36,114 bases of DNA from contig CACIHL010000003.1 in NCBI GenBank assembly GCA_902586395.1, positions 1 to 36,114 of the forward strand, written 5' to 3'. Positions 1 to 11,261 of this stretch are shown here, piece by piece. The stretch is from an uncultured Pelagibacteraceae bacterium (GTDB taxonomy: Bacteria; Pseudomonadota; Alphaproteobacteria; Pelagibacterales; Pelagibacteraceae). The first letter of the stretch is position 1, and the number at the start of each line of letters is the position of its first letter. The notes under the pieces are model-generated. The model did no database searches and was not told the origin of the DNA. It saw only the letters and a program-made list of their open reading frames with translations. A program made the translations under genes and the position numbers.

Positions 1-153
1 GAATTACCAATTAAAGCAAGCAGAGCAAGTTTGAAAATTTGTAATAGCGAGTCTTATGAAAGACCAAGAATTGGTGGTAAAAAAAAAGTTAACGCTTTCA
101 AAGATGGATTTAAAATATTATTATCAATGATAAAGTTATTTTTTAAATCCTAA
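1..153 (+). CDS. C-terminal fragment of a family 2 glycosyltransferase (5' truncated by window edge)
   Basis: Frame 1 is open from base 1 to TAA at 151-153: ELPIKASRASLKICNSESYERPRIGGKKKVNAFKDGFKILLSMIKLFFKS*. The GGKKKVNAFKDGFKIL tail resembles the C-terminal end of dolichol-phosphate-mannose-synthase-like GT2 proteins. Not in the supplied ORF track. Confidence 0.6.
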   Translation, partial: ELPIKASRASLKICNSESYERPRIGGKKKVNAFKDGFKILLSMIKLFFKS

Positions 154-1158
154 TTTTCGCTTATAAAATTTATTCAATAAAATATAAATTACGTTATAAA
201 AAATAACTGATAAAATTATTAGTTGAATTTGAAAAATGGTGCTACTCGGGTTTAAAGTAGAAACATATATTATCAGGAAATTAAAAAAACAAATAATTAG
301 ACTACTTAAATTATTAGAAAGAATAACATTTAATTTAAACACTTTTTTAATAAAGAAAAAAACAAGTTGATGTAAATGTTTATTGTCAGGTTTTAAAGGT
401 GAAAATTTTTTATTAGATTTTCTAATGATGGAAAAAAGATTTTCAAAACAAGGATACCATATCAATGATATAAAAAAATACGGAGAAATATTAGGACTAT
501 TAATGTGTGAACTAATTATTATGAATCCAAGAAAAAAACCTAATAAGTATGCCCCGCTGTCTCCAAGCATCAAGATATTTGAAATATTCAAAAGTAAAAG
601 AAGCAGCAATAGAATTAATATCAAATCGATAAATTTATCTGAAATTATAAAATTATCTACTAAGCCTAAATTTGTTAAAAAATACAAAACAATTAATGTA
701 TAGGAAATCAATAGTCCATTTAAACCGTCAATAAAGTTGCTGCCATTAACTAAAATGAGCAAACAAAATGTCGTAAAAAAATATGCAAAAATTGTATTAT
801 TTAAAATGATATCAAATAACTCAATTCTAGATGAAGCTATTTTAAGATCTATAATAATTACAAATGAAAAAATTAATATACTTTGAATAATGAACCTTTT
901 TTTTGGTGAGACCAAAAATTTCCTATCAGAAAAAAAACCAATTAGGAATACTGAAACTAAAAAAAAATTAAATTCAAGATTATTTGAAAAAAAAAATATT
1001 AAAGGAATAAGTATAAAAAAACCACCACTTAAAGGAACGTTTCCTTTGTTTGAAAAAGATTGATGATTTTCTCCGGAATAATTTAAAAATAAACTCTTTT
1101 TTTTTAGAAGAAAAGAGATTGCAAAAACTGAAAGAAGGTAAATATAGTAAAAAATCAT
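136..1158 (-). CDS. MraY/WecA-like glycosyl-1-phosphate transferase (glycosyltransferase family 4), multi-pass membrane protein
   Basis: 340 aa, multiple TM segments; motifs NGSNFIDGLNGL, MLGDSGAYLLGFFLG and KHLHQL are typical of WecA/MraY enzymes. Confidence 0.88.
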   Translation of the reverse strand: MIFYYIYLLSVFAISFLLKKKSLFLNYSGENHQSFSNKGNVPLSGGFFILIPLIFFFSNNLEFNFFLVSVFLIGFFSDRKFLVSPKKRFIIQSILIFSFVIIIDLKIASSRIELFDIILNNTIFAYFFTTFCLLILVNGSNFIDGLNGLLISYTLIVLYFLTNLGLVDNFIISDKFIDLILILLLLLLLLNISNILMLGDSGAYLLGFFLGFIIISSHINSPNISPYFFISLIWYPCFENLFSIIRKSNKKFSPLKPDNKHLHQLVFFFIKKVFKLNVILSNNLSSLIICFFNFLIIYVSTLNPSSTIFQIQLIILSVIFYNVIYILLNKFYKRKLGFKK

Positions 1159-1159
1159 T

Positions 1160-1906
1160 TTATTTTTTTTTAAGATAATTCAAACTTAAGCATAATAAAA
1201 AATAAATGGACTTAAATATATTGAAATTCATATAATAGTAATAGACTTTAAATCCATCACCTAATTTTTGGATTATGGATGAAGAAAGTGAATTTTTTGC
1301 ATCAGTCCAATTTGTAAGATACTTATCATATCCATAAAACTTATATTCTTTTTTTAATAACATTAACCAAAAAACAAAATCCTCTTTAGTATTAATTTTA
1401 GGAAATTCAATTTTATTTTTTATAATAATTGATTTCTCAATAATCACAGTGGATAAACCTATATCGCAAGACTTAAGAACTTCATTAATTGATAATAAAT
1501 CCCTAGCTTTTCTATGCCCAATTATTTTTTTTTTTTCATTAATAATATAATAAGAAGTATGTGATATTTTGTAATTATTTTTACTCATAAATGATATTTG
1601 ATTTTTAAGTTTATCTGGGCTCCAAGTATCGTCAGCATCTAAAAAAGCAATGTATTTTCCACTAGATTTTCGAATACCCAAATTTCTTGAAAATCCGGCA
1701 CCTAAGTTAATATCATTTTTTAAAATCTTTATTCTGTTGTCTAATTTCCCAATTTCTTTCACATATTCAAAATCGTTTATATTAGTGTCGTCAAAAATAA
1801 CTAATACTTCAAAATTTTCATAACTTTGATTGATGACAGAAATTATTGTTTCTCTAACAAAATTTCTTTTTTTATAGTATGGAATTATTACACTTACTAA
1901 GTCCAT
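1160..1906 (-). CDS. Family 2 glycosyltransferase
   Basis: 248 aa; N-terminal VSVIIPYYKKRNFVRETIISVINQSYENFEVLVIFDD and AFLDADDTWSPDKL (DxD region) are classic GT-A/GT2. Confidence 0.92.
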   Translation of the reverse strand: MDLVSVIIPYYKKRNFVRETIISVINQSYENFEVLVIFDDTNINDFEYVKEIGKLDNRIKILKNDINLGAGFSRNLGIRKSSGKYIAFLDADDTWSPDKLKNQISFMSKNNYKISHTSYYIINEKKKIIGHRKARDLLSINEVLKSCDIGLSTVIIEKSIIIKNKIEFPKINTKEDFVFWLMLLKKEYKFYGYDKYLTNWTDAKNSLSSSIIQKLGDGFKVYYYYMNFNIFKSIYFLLCLSLNYLKKK

Positions 1907-1922
1907 TTAGTAAAATAAAATT

Positions 1923-3782
1923 TTAACTTTCTAGAAAGCTTTTAAGTTGTTTAGATCTACTAGGATGTTTTAACTTTCTCAAAGCTTTTGCTTCAATTTG
2001 TCTAATACGTTCCCTGGTAACAGAAAACTGTAGACCAACTTCTTCTAAGGTGTGGTCTGTATTCATACCAACACCAAACCTCATTCTTAACACTCTCTCC
2101 TCTCTTGGAGTCAAAGTTGATAAAATTTTAGTTGTAGCTTCACTCAAGTTAGATTTAATAGCTTGTTCTAAGGGAGCAAGAGCTTTTGTATCTTCAATAA
2201 AGTCGCCAAGACTACTGTCTTCTTCATCTCCAACTGGTTTTTCAAGTGAAACAGGTTCTTTTGAAATTTTTAATACTTTTCTAACTTTTTCCAATGGCAT
2301 TCTTAATTTTTTTGCAAGTTCTTCAGGTGTGGCCTCACGACCAAACTCACTTAAAATAAGTCTTTGGGTTCTAACTATTTTATTTATTGTTTCTATCATA
2401 TGGACAGGTATTCTAATTGTTCTAGCTTGATCTGCTATTGATCTTGTTATGGCTTGTCTAATCCACCAAGTAGCATATGTAGAAAATTTGTAGCCTCTTC
2501 TATATTCAAATTTATCAACAGCTTTCATTAAACCAATATTTCCCTCTTGAATTAAATCTAAAAATTGTAGGCCTCTATTTGTATATTTTTTTGCAATTGA
2601 AATTACTAATCTTAAGTTAGCTTCAACCATTTCTTTTTTAGCAATCCTAGACTCTTTCTCACCTTTTTGAACTCTACTAACTAATTTTTTAAAATCTGTT
2701 ACGCTTATGCCGAGTTTATGACTTATTTCTGTTAGCCTATTTCTTATATTCTTGAACTCTTCTTTGTTTTTTTGAAAAAAGGATTTCCAAACCTGGTTAG
2801 TGCTTAAAAAATTTTTTAAATTTGGATTTATTTCGTTTCCAACATAAAATTTAATAAATTCATCTCTTGAAATTTTATTGTCAATCGCAAGACGAAGAAG
2901 GTTCCCTTCTAAAGAAACAATTTTTCTGTTTTCAAGGTAATGTTTTTGGACTAAAACCTCTAAAACTGAAGGTGATAATTGTAGAGATTTAATATTGTCG
3001 AGTATCTCAGTGACTATTTTTTGGTAACTTTTTTCTTTTGAGTTTGTAAATTCTGAACTCTTCAAAACACACTCTAATTTTTCATTTTGATACTTGATAA
3101 GTTTAGAATAATCTTTGGTAAGTTTATGAATGGTTTGTAAAATTTTTGGTTTTATTTCACTTTCCATTGCAGCAAGTGTTGGGTTAAATTCATCTTCTTC
3201 GACATCTTGTTGGTTCTGTTCATTTTTGTCATCTATATTATTCTTTTCAGTTTTATTTTTTTTATTATCGTCTTTTTTTTCTTTTGTCTCTTGAGAGGAA
3301 TTTTCTTCCTCCATATAGTTAGTATCAATGTCTATAATTTCTCTTACTAAAATTTCGTCATTTTGAAGTTTATTGTTCCATTCAAAAAATTGTGCGGCGG
3401 TGATTGGACTTTGGGATAAGGCATTTAACATCACATCTTTTCCAGCTTCTATACGTTTAGCTATTGCTATTTCTCCCTCTCGGGATAAAAGTTCAACACC
3501 TCCCATTTCTCTCAGATACATTCTTATAGGGTCATCACTTTTTTCAATAGTTTTTGGTTCTTCTTTATTATTTGGGTCCCTTTTTTTTAAAGCTTTAAAA
3601 TCGGATTTTTTTTCAACCAAAGAAATTTTTTCATCTAAGATATGTAAAAATGCTTGTGCAAGATTTTCACAAGACAAGTTTCTTTTTCCTAAAGATTTAT
3701 TCAATTCCTCGTGAGTTATAAAACCTCTGTGGATCCCACGACCCATCAATCTAGCAAATGATTTTGTAATTATTCTTTCCAC
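1923..3782 (-). CDS. rpoD: RNA polymerase primary sigma factor RpoD (sigma-70)
   Basis: [11 protein letters not shown] (region 1.2), [74 protein letters not shown] (2.x/3.0), [30 protein letters not shown] (4.2). GTG start with an in-frame TAA just upstream. Confidence 0.98.
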   Translation of the reverse strand: MERIITKSFARLMGRGIHRGFITHEELNKSLGKRNLSCENLAQAFLHILDEKISLVEKKSDFKALKKRDPNNKEEPKTIEKSDDPIRMYLREMGGVELLSREGEIAIAKRIEAGKDVMLNALSQSPITAAQFFEWNNKLQNDEILVREIIDIDTNYMEEENSSQETKEKKDDNKKNKTEKNNIDDKNEQNQQDVEEDEFNPTLAAMESEIKPKILQTIHKLTKDYSKLIKYQNEKLECVLKSSEFTNSKEKSYQKIVTEILDNIKSLQLSPSVLEVLVQKHYLENRKIVSLEGNLLRLAIDNKISRDEFIKFYVGNEINPNLKNFLSTNQVWKSFFQKNKEEFKNIRNRLTEISHKLGISVTDFKKLVSRVQKGEKESRIAKKEMVEANLRLVISIAKKYTNRGLQFLDLIQEGNIGLMKAVDKFEYRRGYKFSTYATWWIRQAITRSIADQARTIRIPVHMIETINKIVRTQRLILSEFGREATPEELAKKLRMPLEKVRKVLKISKEPVSLEKPVGDEEDSSLGDFIEDTKALAPLEQAIKSNLSEATTKILSTLTPREERVLRMRFGVGMNTDHTLEEVGLQFSVTRERIRQIEAKALRKLKHPSRSKQLKSFLES

Positions 3783-3850
3783 AATTTATAATGTTTGGAA
3801 AACCTTATATAATAGCTATTTTAAAAAAATCCACGAAAAATTTAACTGAA

Positions 3851-5620
3851 TTAATTAATATTTTGCTCTTTTTTAAGCCTATTAATTTCATCAAAAGTGT
3901 TTTGGTTAAAATCCTTAGCAAATTTCGATTCTAATTCTTGAATTCTTAGCTCTAAATCATGTGTTTTGAGTTCATTCTTTATATCATTAAAGATTTCTAC
4001 AATCTTGCCCTCATCTTTATCATTTTTGTGAATTATATGTTTTATATTTGCGTATTTTTCAACTTGGTATAAAAGCTGATCGTCAATTTGTAAATTATTA
4101 AGATTTCCACTTTTAAAACATTCCAAGATTTTATCAAAAATCAGCTCATTTTCTTTCTTAAAAAATTTTACATTTTCTAATAAGTCGGATCTTTGATAAA
4201 AAAAATCTAAATTTTTAACCAAAATATAAAGTAAACAAAATTCTTTAATATCAATTGACGAGAAACTTTCAGTTTCTTTGAAAAGTTGTTTTGTTTTATC
4301 GAGTGGCTTATTAAAATTAATAGATGATTTTTTAGAATTTTTGAAAACTGTTCCCGGAGAATGTTTTGCAAGATTTTCTAAAAAATATCCTAATATATAT
4401 TTTTTAACTACATTATCTTTAACCGAATTAGCTATAACTTTTAATTTTTTTTCAAGAGATGCAAGTGCAGAAGGAGATGAAGAGTTTTCTTTTTTATAAT
4501 GTTCAAATATCAATTTATGAACAGGAATTTTATAATTCTTATAATAATTTAAAAATTCATTTTTTCCTTTTTTTTCAACAAAGGTATCTGGATCTTCTCC
4601 GTCAGGAAGAAATAAAAAATATATTTGTTTATCTGGAAGAACGCTCTTAATTGAATTTTCTGCTGCTCTTATAGCAGCTTTATATCCACTCTCATCACCA
4701 TCAAAGCAAATAACGATATTATTAAAAAACTGGGTTACCATATAAATTTGTTTGTCAGTCAGCGCAGTTCCTAAATTTGCAATGCAATTTTCTATTTCAA
4801 ATTTGCTTAAACCTATTACATCCATATAACCCTCAACCAAAAAAACTTCGTCGAACTTATGAGAAATTTTTCTTACTCTATCTAAGTTATATAAATTATT
4901 TCCTTTTCTAAAAAAATTTGTTTCTGGAGAGTTGATATATTTTGCATATTTATTTTTTGTGTCAATTATTCTTCCACCGAAAGCCATTGGTTTGCCTGAT
5001 AAAGAGTTAATTGGAAAAATTATTCTGTTCCTAAATCTTTCAACATATATTTTTTTGTTTTCATCATGAAAGAATAATCCAGACTCATTTAAAATTTTCA
5101 CATCATAATTTTTGCTTAGTTTTTCGTAAATACTTGAATTAAAGTTAACAAATCCAATCTTAAATTCTTTAATAATTGAATTATAAATTTTTCTTTTTTT
5201 TAAATAATCTAAAGCAATCTTTGAATTTGGATTATTTAATAATTCATTGTGATAATAATCAGCATAGTCTGAATATATACCTGTGTACTCATTCCACTCT
5301 TTTTCTCTTTGCTCATCAACTTTAGTAAATCTATAAGGTGCCATTCCAGCTAAATTTGCTAAAAATTTTACTGCCTCTCCAAACTTAAAGTTTTGCATTT
5401 TCATTACAAAATCAAAAATGTTTCCGTGTTCAGAAGTGCTAAAGCAATGATAAAAACCTTTTTCATCATTTACTGTAAAAGATGGAGTTTTTTCATTTTT
5501 AAATGGTGACAATCCTACAAACTCTTTTCCTCTTTTCTTTAACGATACATGTTTTGAAACAACCGTAGAAACTTTTAGCCTTATTTTAATTTCATCGAGA
5601 TACTCTTTTGGATATTTCAT
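3851..5620 (-). CDS. dnaG: DNA primase DnaG
   Basis: 589 aa; SPFKNEKTPSFTVNDEKGFYHCF (N-terminal zinc-ribbon-like fold), TOPRIM motifs VFLVEGYMDVIGL and CFDGDESGYKAA; sits in a yqeY-dnaG-rpoD block. Confidence 0.97.
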   Translation of the reverse strand: MKYPKEYLDEIKIRLKVSTVVSKHVSLKKRGKEFVGLSPFKNEKTPSFTVNDEKGFYHCFSTSEHGNIFDFVMKMQNFKFGEAVKFLANLAGMAPYRFTKVDEQREKEWNEYTGIYSDYADYYHNELLNNPNSKIALDYLKKRKIYNSIIKEFKIGFVNFNSSIYEKLSKNYDVKILNESGLFFHDENKKIYVERFRNRIIFPINSLSGKPMAFGGRIIDTKNKYAKYINSPETNFFRKGNNLYNLDRVRKISHKFDEVFLVEGYMDVIGLSKFEIENCIANLGTALTDKQIYMVTQFFNNIVICFDGDESGYKAAIRAAENSIKSVLPDKQIYFLFLPDGEDPDTFVEKKGKNEFLNYYKNYKIPVHKLIFEHYKKENSSSPSALASLEKKLKVIANSVKDNVVKKYILGYFLENLAKHSPGTVFKNSKKSSINFNKPLDKTKQLFKETESFSSIDIKEFCLLYILVKNLDFFYQRSDLLENVKFFKKENELIFDKILECFKSGNLNNLQIDDQLLYQVEKYANIKHIIHKNDKDEGKIVEIFNDIKNELKTHDLELRIQELESKFAKDFNQNTFDEINRLKKEQNIN

Positions 5621-6081
5621 TGTTTACTCAGTAGCTCCTTCAATATCGATCCAGCTTTAGAAAAATCTATGCTATCAGAATAATTTTTTTTCAACTCACC
5701 CATTACTTTACCCATATCCTTAATACTTTGGGCTCCAACTTTTAAAATGATTTCTGAACATACTTTTTTAGTCTCCTCCTCGCTTAGTTGTGCAGGTAAG
5801 TATGTTGACAATAAATCAATTTCACCTTGTTCTATTTTTAACAAATCTTCTCTCTTATTTTTTTTATAAATTTCAACTGATTCGTTTCTTTGTTTGATCA
5901 TTTTTTTTAAAAGTTTTTTTATATCTTCATCGTCTGTTTCTTTCTTGTTTGGGCCTGACCTGTTTGAAATATCTAAATCCTTTATACCAGAAAGAATTAA
6001 CCTATAAGTTGATATCTTGTTTTTATCTTTAGATTTAAGCGCGGTTTTATAATCATTGTTAATTTTTTCTCTAATGGACAT
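5617..6081 (-). CDS. GatB/YqeY domain-containing protein
   Basis: 154 aa; IREKINNDYKTALKSKDKNKISTYRLILSGIKDLDI, LLSTYLPAQLSEEE, IKDMGKVMGELKK typical of YqeY; overlaps dnaG start by 4 bp. Confidence 0.93.
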   Translation of the reverse strand: MSIREKINNDYKTALKSKDKNKISTYRLILSGIKDLDISNRSGPNKKETDDEDIKKLLKKMIKQRNESVEIYKKNKREDLLKIEQGEIDLLSTYLPAQLSEEETKKVCSEIILKVGAQSIKDMGKVMGELKKNYSDSIDFSKAGSILKELLSKQ

Positions 6082-6206
6082 TTATATTTAACTTAGCCTA
6101 AAGATTTTTTTCTTAAAAGAAAAATTGTTTTTTTTTCAAATTTTGTATTAGTTCGGTTGCTTAACTGAAGCTTTTATTGTATTAACCTTTAACTCATGAG
6201 TTGTAA

Positions 6207-7400
6207 TTGAACAAAAAACAAAAAGTAAACTCAAAAAAAAAAACAAATTTTAGCCCGGGTATTTTAGTTCTTGAAAATAAATCAATTTTTAATGGAATTG
6301 GTATTGGGTATGAAGGTACTGCTACAGGAGAGGTTTGTTTCAATACTTCAATAACAGGTTATCAAGAAATAATTTCAGATCCGTCATATGCAGGACAAAT
6401 TATTAATTTTACTTTTCCCCACATTGGTAATGTTGGAACTAACAAGCAAGATAATGAATCTGAAAAAGTATGGACAAGAGGTGTAATATTTAATTCGGAG
6501 ATTACTAACCCTTCAAACTATAGATCACTCATTGAGTTAGATTTATGGCTAAGAAAAAATAAAATTGTTGGTCTTACTGGTTTAGATACCAGAAGTTTAA
6601 CAAACCTAATTAGAGACAAGGGAGCGCCAAGAGGAACAATTTCTCACAAAAAAAAAGGTGTTTTTCCAGTAAAAAAACTTATTAATAAAACATTAAAATG
6701 GCCAGGTCTCAACGGTCTCGATTTAGCAAAAACGGTTTCTACTAAAAATAAATTTACTTGGCGGGGGTTACAAACTTGGACAAAAGAAGATGGTTTTAAA
6801 AAAATAAAAAAAAAGAAATTTAGGATAGTTGCAATTGATTATGGAATAAAAACAAATATTTTAAGATATTTTTCAAATTTTTATTGTGACGTAGTTGTTG
6901 TACCGTGTGATGCTTCAGCTGAATATATTATGACTCTTAAACCAAGTGGAGTTTTTTTGTCAAACGGCCCTGGTGATCCTGCAGCCACAGGCAAATATGC
7001 GATTAAAATTATAAAAAATCTTATAAAAAAAGGTTTACCGATTTTTGGAATTTGTCTTGGGCATCAATTATTAGCGCTTGCTTTAGGTGGTAAAACCAAA
7101 AAAATGAAACTTGGACATAGGGGCGCAAACCATCCTGTTAAAAATCTCAAAGATAATAAAGTTGAAATAACTAGTCAAAATCATGGATTTGAGGTGACCA
7201 AGAATAATTTGCCATCTAAAATTGAAATCACACACAGATCTTTATTTGATAATAGTATTGAGGGTATCAAGTTAAAAAATAAACCGGTTTTTTCAGTACA
7301 GTACCACCCTGAATCGAACCCTGGACCTCAAGACAGTCACTATTTATTTAATAACTTTATTATGGAAGTAAAAAAATATGCCAAAAAGAAAAGACATTAA
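6207..7400 (+). CDS. carA: Carbamoyl-phosphate synthase small subunit (glutamine amidotransferase)
   Basis: 397 aa, TTG start; [51 protein letters not shown] (GATase nucleophile), [12 protein letters not shown]. Confidence 0.97.
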   Translation: MNKKQKVNSKKKTNFSPGILVLENKSIFNGIGIGYEGTATGEVCFNTSITGYQEIISDPSYAGQIINFTFPHIGNVGTNKQDNESEKVWTRGVIFNSEITNPSNYRSLIELDLWLRKNKIVGLTGLDTRSLTNLIRDKGAPRGTISHKKKGVFPVKKLINKTLKWPGLNGLDLAKTVSTKNKFTWRGLQTWTKEDGFKKIKKKKFRIVAIDYGIKTNILRYFSNFYCDVVVVPCDASAEYIMTLKPSGVFLSNGPGDPAATGKYAIKIIKNLIKKGLPIFGICLGHQLLALALGGKTKKMKLGHRGANHPVKNLKDNKVEITSQNHGFEVTKNNLPSKIEITHRSLFDNSIEGIKLKNKPVFSVQYHPESNPGPQDSHYLFNNFIMEVKKYAKKKRH

Positions 7401-10400
7401 AAAAATATTGGTAATTGGTGCTGGGCCGATCATTATAGGTCAGGCATGCGAGTTTGATTACTCAGGAACTCAAGCATGTAAAGCACTTAAAGATGAAGGC
7501 TATAAAGTTGTTTTAGTCAATTCAAATCCTGCAACAATAATGACAGATCCTGAAGTTGCAGATCAAACATACATTGAGCCAATATCCATAGAAGTCCTTG
7601 AAGAAATTATCAAGAAAGAAAAACCTAATGCTATTCTACCTACAATGGGTGGTCAAACAGCATTGAATCTAGCTTTGAAAGCAGAAAAAAATGGATTGTT
7701 AAAAAAATATAAAATTGAGTTAATTGGAGCAAATTCTAAAGCAATTGCTAATGCAGAGGATAGAAAAAGATTTAGAAAAAATATGTCAGACATTGGTATT
7801 GATCTTCCAAAATCTGAGATACTAAATAATTTTAAAAATGCCTCAAAGTGTTTAAAAAAAATTGGATTACCGGCGATCATAAGACCTTCATTTACTTTGG
7901 GTGGACTTGGAGGTGGAATAGCAAGAACAAAGAAAGACTTTTTTAAGATTGTAAAGGGTGGACTTCACGAGTCTCCTCAAAACCAAGTACTCGTAGAAGA
8001 ATGCCTAGATGGTTGGAAAGAATTTGAAATGGAGGTCGTTAGAGATAAAAATGATAATTGTATAATAGTTTGCTCAATTGAGAATATAGATCCAATGGGA
8101 ATACATACGGGTGACTCAGTTACAATAGCTCCCGCATTAACGCTTACAGATAAGGAATATCAGGTGATGAGAAACGCTTCCATTGCATGTTTAAGAAAAA
8201 TTGGTGTTGAAACTGGAGGCTCAAATGTTCAGTTTGCAATTAATCCAAAAAATGGAAGAATGGTAATTATTGAGATGAATCCTCGAGTGTCTCGATCATC
8301 TGCTTTAGCATCAAAGGCAACAGGTTTTCCAATCGCTAAAGTTGCGGCAAAACTTGCTGTCGGATACACTTTAGACGAACTTCAAAATGAAATTACAAAA
8401 GTTACTCCAGCATCATTTGAACCAACCATAGATTATGTAGTCACGAAAATACCTAGATTTACTTTTGAAAAGTTTCAAGATACCAAAGCAATTTTAGGAA
8501 CCTCAATGAGATCAGTTGGTGAAGCAATGGCTATAGGCAGAAATTTCAAAGAGTCATTTCAAAAAGCCCTTGTATCTCTTGAAACCGGTTTGAGCGGATT
8601 AGATGACATTTTTAACTATTCAAAAAAAGAGATAATCAAAAAATTAAGAGAGAATATACCTAACAAATTGTTACTGATTGCGGAGGCTTTTAGAAAAAAA
8701 ATTTCTTTAGATAAAATTTATAAGTTATCAAAAGTTGATCCTTGGTTTTTAAATCAAATAAAAGAAATAGTAGATGACGAAAATAGAATTATAATTAATG
8801 GTTTACCAAATAATTATATAGAATTTAATAGAATTAAATCATGTGGATTTTCAGATAAAAGGTTATCTAAACTTACAAAAACAAAAGAAGAAATTGTTAA
8901 AAGAAAAAGGAAGGTTTTAAAAGTGATTCCGGTTTTCAAAAAAGTTGATACGTGTGCTGCAGAATTTAAATCGTTTACTCCATATATGTATTCGACATAC
9001 CAAAGAAATTTTGCCCTTAACTCTGAATGTGAAGCTGATCCAAGCAATAAAAAAAAGATTATTATATTAGGTGGAGGTCCCAACAGAATTGGGCAAGGTA
9101 TTGAATTTGACTATTGTTGTTGTCAAGCTAGTTTTTCGCTTAAAGATGCAGGATATGAAACAATAATGATAAACTGTAATCCTGAGACAGTTTCTACCGA
9201 TTATGACACGAGTGACAGGCTTTATTTTGAGCCTTTAATAGAGGAGTATGTGGAAAATGTAATTTTAAAAGAAAAATCAAAAGGAAATCTCTTAGGCATA
9301 ATTGCACAATTTGGAGGTCAAACACCAATTAAATTAGCAAAATTTCTTGATGAGAATAAATTGCCAATACTCGGAACTCAATATTCATCAATTGATCTCG
9401 CAGAAGATAGAGATAGATTTAGAGATTTATTAATTAAATTAAATTTGAAACAGGCAGAAAGCGGAATTGCTAAAAGTTTTGACTCTGCAATTAAAATAGC
9501 TCACAAAATTGGTCTTCCAGTGGTCATACGTCCATCTTATGTCTTGGGTGGGAGAGCTATGGAAATTGTTCACGACGAGAGTCAATTAATAAAGTTTATT
9601 AAACAGGCTTTTGATGCATCTGAAAATAATCCAATTCTAATTGATAAATTTATTGATAATGCAATGGAAGTTGATGTTGATGCTATTGCAGATGGAAAAG
9701 ATGTCTATGTTGCGGGTATTATGCAACATATAGAGGAAGCAGGAATACACTCGGGAGACTCCGCTTGTTGTATGCCACCAGTTTCGATTAAAGAAAACAT
9801 ATTAAGAGAGATAAAAGTTCAAACAAAAAAACTAGCTTTAGCAATGGGTGTTAAAGGTTTTTTAAATATTCAATTTGCTATCAAAAAAGATCAAATTTTT
9901 GTTATAGAAGTAAATCCACGAGCGAGCAGAACTGTGCCATTTGTTTCAAAAGCTAACGGAATACCGTTAGCAAAAATTGCTTCAAGAATAATGGCAGGTG
10001 AAAAACTTTCAAAATACAATTTAAAATATAAAAAAAATAAAAGATATGCTGTTAAAGAAGCTGTCTTTCCATTTAATAAGTTTCCAGATAGTGACGTCTT
10101 ACTTGGTCCTGAAATGAAATCGACTGGTGAAGTTATGGGCTTTGATGAAGATTTTGGTATGGCAGTAGCAAAGAGTCAAATCGCTGCTTCTAATTCTTTG
10201 CCTGTAGGAGGTATGGCATTTCTATCTGTAAAAGACTCGCATAAGCAAGAAATCATAGGGGTAGCGCAAAGACTAAAAAAATTCGGTTTTAAAATTTCAG
10301 GTACGAAAGGAACTTCAAAAATTTTGAATAATAATGGTATAAAATGTAAAACGATTAATAAGGTAAGTAGTGGTCGACCACATATCGTTGATATTTTAAA

Positions 10401-10602
10401 TTCGAAAAAAATTTCTTTGGTAATTAATACTGGAGGTGGAAACAGTGAACATAGAATTAATGATGCAAAAGCATTAAGAAGAGGAGCATTGGCAAACAAA
10501 ATCCCCTATTGCACAAACATGTCAACTGCTTATTCTTTTTTAGAAGCTATTAAATCTCTGAAAACTAAAAAGTTGGGTGTTAAATCTATTCAGGGTAATT
10601 AG
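7378..10602 (+). CDS. carB: Carbamoyl-phosphate synthase large subunit
   Basis: 1074 aa; duplicated ATP-grasp/synthetase halves ([58 protein letters not shown]), C-terminal MGS-like domain; 23-bp overlap with carA. Confidence 0.98.
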   Translation: MPKRKDIKKILVIGAGPIIIGQACEFDYSGTQACKALKDEGYKVVLVNSNPATIMTDPEVADQTYIEPISIEVLEEIIKKEKPNAILPTMGGQTALNLALKAEKNGLLKKYKIELIGANSKAIANAEDRKRFRKNMSDIGIDLPKSEILNNFKNASKCLKKIGLPAIIRPSFTLGGLGGGIARTKKDFFKIVKGGLHESPQNQVLVEECLDGWKEFEMEVVRDKNDNCIIVCSIENIDPMGIHTGDSVTIAPALTLTDKEYQVMRNASIACLRKIGVETGGSNVQFAINPKNGRMVIIEMNPRVSRSSALASKATGFPIAKVAAKLAVGYTLDELQNEITKVTPASFEPTIDYVVTKIPRFTFEKFQDTKAILGTSMRSVGEAMAIGRNFKESFQKALVSLETGLSGLDDIFNYSKKEIIKKLRENIPNKLLLIAEAFRKKISLDKIYKLSKVDPWFLNQIKEIVDDENRIIINGLPNNYIEFNRIKSCGFSDKRLSKLTKTKEEIVKRKRKVLKVIPVFKKVDTCAAEFKSFTPYMYSTYQRNFALNSECEADPSNKKKIIILGGGPNRIGQGIEFDYCCCQASFSLKDAGYETIMINCNPETVSTDYDTSDRLYFEPLIEEYVENVILKEKSKGNLLGIIAQFGGQTPIKLAKFLDENKLPILGTQYSSIDLAEDRDRFRDLLIKLNLKQAESGIAKSFDSAIKIAHKIGLPVVIRPSYVLGGRAMEIVHDESQLIKFIKQAFDASENNPILIDKFIDNAMEVDVDAIADGKDVYVAGIMQHIEEAGIHSGDSACCMPPVSIKENILREIKVQTKKLALAMGVKGFLNIQFAIKKDQIFVIEVNPRASRTVPFVSKANGIPLAKIASRIMAGEKLSKYNLKYKKNKRYAVKEAVFPFNKFPDSDVLLGPEMKSTGEVMGFDEDFGMAVAKSQIAASNSLPVGGMAFLSVKDSHKQEIIGVAQRLKKFGFKISGTKGTSKILNNNGIKCKTINKVSSGRPHIVDILNSKKISLVINTGGGNSEHRINDAKALRRGALANKIPYCTNMSTAYSFLEAIKSLKTKKLGVKSIQGN

Positions 10603-11261
10603 TCGACTTTCCAGTCAGTTTTAAAAGTTACGTAATTAACTTGTAAACATCTTCTCTCTTCACGAATTTCTTTTTTTTCCATACCATGCCATGTACCCGG
10701 GCCGCTGGTAAAAAAATATCCATAATTATCCTTATACGGCATTGTCTTTACTTTTTTAAGATCGTTATTGTAAAAGTCAGTTCCTAAGTCTTCACTTTCA
10801 TTTGTTTTATTAACAAATAACAAACACGACATTAATTTTTCTTCAATATCACAATGAGGTTTTAACCAAAAACCTTTCCTGTCACATATAACTTCAACTC
10901 TTACATAAGAATTTGACAAATCTTTACCAACAAGTTTAGAAACTTTTTCATGAGTTTTCTTGCTCTGTAGTTCTTTAATCAATTTTATTAAGTTTGGGAA
11001 TTCATTTGAATTCTCTTTTGTTATAAAGCATCTAAACTTTAGCGCTTTTCCGCCATGAGATAACCCTTTTCTAAATTCTGGTGCTCCACCATCAATAGCT
11101 CTTGTCCCATCATAATTTAAATTATGTTCAATGGGATTTGCAATATCGGCCTTGACTATTTCGTTAATTTGTTCATCAGTTAAGGGTTTGTCCAATTCCC
11201 AATGCAAAAATGGATCGTTAAACTTCTTTGATTTATTTTCTAGAGAATTTAAAAATGACAT
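10599..11261 (-). CDS. 2OG-Fe(II) oxygenase-like protein
   Basis: 220 aa; LKPHCDI (HxD), [14 protein letters not shown] (distal His) and RCLQVNYV (Arg) follow the double-stranded beta-helix dioxygenase layout; substrate unknown. Confidence 0.6.
   Translation of the reverse strand: MSFLNSLENKSKKFNDPFLHWELDKPLTDEQINEIVKADIANPIEHNLNYDGTRAIDGGAPEFRKGLSHGGKALKFRCFITKENSNEFPNLIKLIKELQSKKTHEKVSKLVGKDLSNSYVRVEVICDRKGFWLKPHCDIEEKLMSCLLFVNKTNESEDLGTDFYNNDLKKVKTMPYKDNYGYFFTSGPGTWHGMEKKEIREERRCLQVNYVTFKTDWKVD

Noticed and set aside
383-703. 106-aa + strand ORF
   Set aside because: Entirely antisense to the well-supported WecA-like gene; no recognisable domain, typical AT-rich shadow ORF.
2050-2430. 126-aa + strand ORF (and 3373-3714)
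   Set aside because: Antisense to rpoD, with Ser/Leu/Phe-rich composition typical of the reverse frame of a conserved gene.
6082-6206. Possible regulatory leader or hairpin (TTTTTCTT-AA-AAGAAAAA) between yqeY and carA
   Set aside because: All A/T-rich stem with a 2-nt loop in an AT-rich intergenic region; likely just a divergent promoter gap, and no recognisable riboswitch core.
10176-10499. 107-aa - strand ORF inside carB (also 7653-7880, 8814-9083)
   Set aside because: Shadow ORFs in the reverse frame of carB; no independent evidence.
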